Shown: piece by piece, positions 61,577 through 64,000 of the stretch
Layout: the number at the start of each line of letters is the position of its first letter
How positions within the stretch are numbered: position 1 is the first letter of the stretch
Assembly: GCA_026770025.1 (NCBI GenBank)
Contig: JAMXDE010000026.1
Span: 248,001 to 312,000, forward strand
Reading direction: 5' to 3'
Length of the DNA stretch: 64,000 bases
Source of the DNA: Craspedostauros australis
Taxonomy: Eukaryota; Bacillariophyta; Bacillariophyceae; Mastogloiales; Achnanthaceae
Notes under the pieces: model-generated
Told to the model about the DNA's origin: nothing
Seen by the model: only the letters and a program-made list of their open reading frames with translations
Database searches by the model: none
Program-made: the position numbers and the translations under genes

Positions 61577-62690
61577 TGCGCATGTGGCCACGTACCTCCA
61601 ACCAATCAAAACGCATTAAGCAGCGTCTGCACACACAAGGAGGTTGTGACGAAGGCAATCGGCGCACTTTCCGATTGGTCAGAACCATGTCGCTGTCTGT
61701 TCTGTGTGTCTGACACGTGTCGTGTTGTGACATCAACATGTGAGAGCGGAATGGTTGTTACGCGCCAGCCAGCACACGATGCAGACACGAAGCACTGTCA
61801 GCCAACCAACCGACACGATCAAATCAACCGAACGAAACCAGTCAACCAAACCCACACGAGCGACAAACACGAAGGCAGGCAGACGGCGGAACTTTTTTGC
61901 GAAGGGAGGGAAGGAAAGAAACGGCAGCTCCGCGGATGGAGTGTTCCTGGAATGTTGGGTGGTTGTGGGAGTTTGCGCGTGTGCCTTCTCGCGACAACGT
62001 GCGAGCTATTTGTGCCGAATGGTTGGGAACCAGTAGAGAAGTACGAGTACTGGCGTACACGCAGGTTACGAGCCACTGGTGGTGGTGGTACGAAATGACA
62101 CCCAGTGATGTCAAAGGAGACGGAAAGAGAAAGAGGAAGACCCCAACGGGCAACGCTCAAATCGTAACGCGCAGCGAAGCAACGCGGCGTGACGTCCTCT
62201 CGCAACTGTGGTCGTGAGAGGTCTACTAGTACTCTTCCGTGTCACAGCACATCAGCGCGCATCTACGCGTACTTTACGACCTATTACTATTCGTACGAGC
62301 GTTAACAACACGAGCACCTCGTAGCTGTCGACCGTACTCCACGGGTGGTGGCGGTAACGTTCTCGTATTACATCTTTGGCACAAGACACAACGCCGCACA
62401 GAGAGAGCAGAGTGATTCACTCTCTGGACCATCAAACGACCACCACAGCGCGACAACATCTCACCACGACAACAATCGCCCACGCAAACCGAGTTGGTCT
62501 CTTCGCCTCTTTGTTCCTTCCGTCTTCTCACGGCCAGCATCACCGGCTCCACCCCACGCAACACCAACATCGCCACCGGCAACGACATCCTCCGCGACCT
62601 TCGCGAGGCGCGTCACGGACACCTCCAACCAACCAAGCAAGCAAGGAACGAGGTAAGGAAGCAAGCAAGCAACCCAGCTGAGCTCCATCC

Positions 62691-62724
62691 AACAAGCAAC
62701 AAGCAACAAGCAACAAGCAACAAC
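62691..62724. repeat. Heptanucleotide array (AACAAGC)n
   Basis: About five tandem copies of AACAAGC in the probable leader of the right-edge gene. Confidence 0.85.
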
Positions 62725-63165
62725 ATCCATCATTCTTCCCACACAATCGGTTGGATTGCAAGTCATCCGTTGCAACCAAGAGAGACAAGAAGAGCAATAG
62801 AGAGCAACGGTAGACCACAAGCTAGGTTTTGCGTCCATCATTGCCAACTTCACTCCGCTCCACTCACCTGCCTGCTCATCTCATCACAGACCTTCCTTTT
62901 TGCGCGGGTCCACGCTGAAACTCGTTCTCCTCGAGACGGCTGCACGTCCCAACAAGAGAAGGCACCGTATCACTTGAGTGCAATACAAGACAACGACTTC
63001 CCCCTCCTCTCTATCCGCACTCCATCATCAAGATAACACATAACACATTTCACAAGGAAGCGCAAGAGAAGAGCAGACGTCGCCAGGCACTCTGTCGCAG
63101 ATGCGTGTCACGCAGCACTCGTCGTAGCCCGCAGACCAGCAACGACTGTCCACGCTCTCACATCA

Positions 63166-63213
63166 GCAGACGCTTCAGTAGACGCTTCAGTAGACACTTC
63201 AGTAGACACCTCA
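63166..63213. repeat. 12-bp tandem repeat (AGTAGACGCTTC-like)
   Basis: About four imperfect copies of CAGTAGACGCTT/CAGTAGACACTT in the leader just upstream of the right-edge gene. Confidence 0.85.
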
Positions 63214-63365
63214 ACAGATACAAGCAAGAAGAGACAGACCAACGAGGTCAGCAACAAACCTGCTGCCTCGGGTCAGCTCCGACTCCAGCAGCACCGCAAA
63301 CGCAAGGCGTAGCTGCAAACCCCAAGTCCATCCCCTCTGGCTGCACTCACGAGACGGACAGCGCC

Positions 63366-64000
63366 ATGGCCTCTACATCCGTTGCTAAGGCTACCGGTGC
63401 CGCTGCGACCGCTTGTGAAAATGGTCACAACGCGCCAGCATCATCAACCTCGTCCGCCTCCTCCTTGCCAACCCAAGATATGCCAGTGCCCACCGCCGTC
63501 AGCCTCAACCTGGAAGCAAGTTCCGGTCTCGTCTCCAATCTGCTCACCGACAACGGCATCAGCATGAACGTTAACGTGAACTCGAGCATGGACATGAACA
63601 CTATTGGCGCCAACACTGACAACTCTGCCAACTCTGACACCAAAGAAGTTGGTCGCATCAAGCCCAAACCGGTCTGTCAAGATGAGACCATGCGCCGCCG
63701 CTCCATGACCCAGGAGCAGCTGGTCAAGTACTGCTTCGCCATGGATTGCCCTCCACCATCAACGACGACCACGGCTCTCGCAGCCGCGGCTACGGATGCG
63801 GCTTCAACCGTCGCCGCTCTCATCAGCAAGCCAAGCGACGCAGCACTCTCTGTGGCAATGGTATCCTCCAGCTCTTCCACAGCCTCCAACGCCAGCACCA
63901 TCTCTTCCTTCGAATGCGATCATGCTGCTACGGGAGGAATCACTGGCACAACCGTGGCCACTGCCGTCACCACAGCAGTCACCACAGCACCTGTGTCTGT
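63366..64000 (+). CDS. Ser/Thr/Ala-rich protein, 5' part only (runs off right edge)
   Basis: From an ATG in good context (cagcgccATGg) at 63366 the frame is open for 211 codons to the end of the window, so the 3' part is missing. The sequence is Ser/Thr/Ala/Asn-rich, with an Asn-Met stretch (SMNVNVNSSMDMN) near 63560-63600. One denser motif, DETMRRRSMTQEQLVKYCFAMD (near 63682-63747, residues 106-127), has a basic RRRS phosphorylation-type site followed by a short amphipathic helix. Beyond it lies Ala/Ser/Thr low complexity. No signal peptide is clear. Family not recognised; any folded domain probably lies beyond the edge. Confidence 0.65.
   Translation, partial: MASTSVAKATGAAATACENGHNAPASSTSSASSLPTQDMPVPTAVSLNLEASSGLVSNLLTDNGISMNVNVNSSMDMNTIGANTDNSANSDTKEVGRIKPKPVCQDETMRRRSMTQEQLVKYCFAMDCPPPSTTTTALAAAATDAASTVAALISKPSDAALSVAMVSSSSSTASNASTISSFECDHAATGGITGTTVATAVTTAVTTAPVS

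Larger units (their letters stand above)
60632..63365. other. Upstream region between divergent genes
   Basis: About 2.7 kb between the HA gene (minus) and the right-edge gene (plus). In the HA reading frame 120 codons upstream of the ATG are open but contain no Met, so they are taken as leader. Small repeats lie at 61512-61576, 62691-62724 and 63166-63213. A plus-strand 220-codon frame (61436-62098) has no recognisable content. Confidence 0.45.

Noticed and set aside
61436-62098. 220-codon plus-strand frame
   Set aside because: No recognised content; crosses a direct repeat; most likely leader or intergenic DNA.

Overview
The window looks like nuclear DNA from a diatom. The strongest evidence is a complete silicon transporter gene (10671-12317, minus) that carries both EGxQ/GRQ motif pairs and a CMLD motif. 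Supporting evidence is a diatom-style protein with seven helicase-associated (HA) repeats, a Ty1/copia retrotransposon, short GT-AG introns of about 150-460 bp, and many low-complexity proteins rich in Ser, Ala, Gln and His. I see no operons, CRISPR arrays, tRNA genes or rRNA genes.

Left third (1-16498): a TrmB-like methyltransferase whose reading frame is open to the left edge; an 874-residue disordered Ser/Arg-rich protein; a two-exon short-chain dehydrogenase; the silicon transporter, convergent with the dehydrogenase; and the first copy of a secreted-protein paralogue pair. A separate upstream exon supplies the signal peptide of this paralogue.

Accessory middle (16499-26700): a decayed copia element with two diverged LTRs. 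It has two frameshifts, one nonsense codon and an apparent loss of the first catalytic Asp of the reverse transcriptase. Its right LTR directly abuts a truncated ankyrin-repeat pseudogene. Further right lies the second copy of the secreted-protein gene, so the two paralogues (a duplicated block of about 1.6 kb) now flank the transposon and the ankyrin remnant.

Right part (28174-64000): a four-exon gene that fuses S-formylglutathione hydrolase to class III alcohol dehydrogenase, so one chain would carry two successive steps of glutathione-dependent formaldehyde oxidation; ribosomal protein eL38; one uninterrupted 15-kb reading frame (5021 residues) with about 15-20 Ala-rich hydrophobic segments set in disordered sequence, plus SUMO-interaction-like motifs; a His-rich and basic disordered protein; a four-exon gene (2087 residues) with seven HA repeats behind a His/Gln-rich N-terminus; and the start of another Ser/Thr/Ala-rich protein that runs off the right edge.

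The genes do not form one pathway. The items most likely to be new are the giant Ala-segment protein, the FGH-ADH fusion and the secreted six-cysteine paralogue pair. Exon boundaries were placed by hand from GT/AG sites and protein continuity, so transcript data should confirm them.
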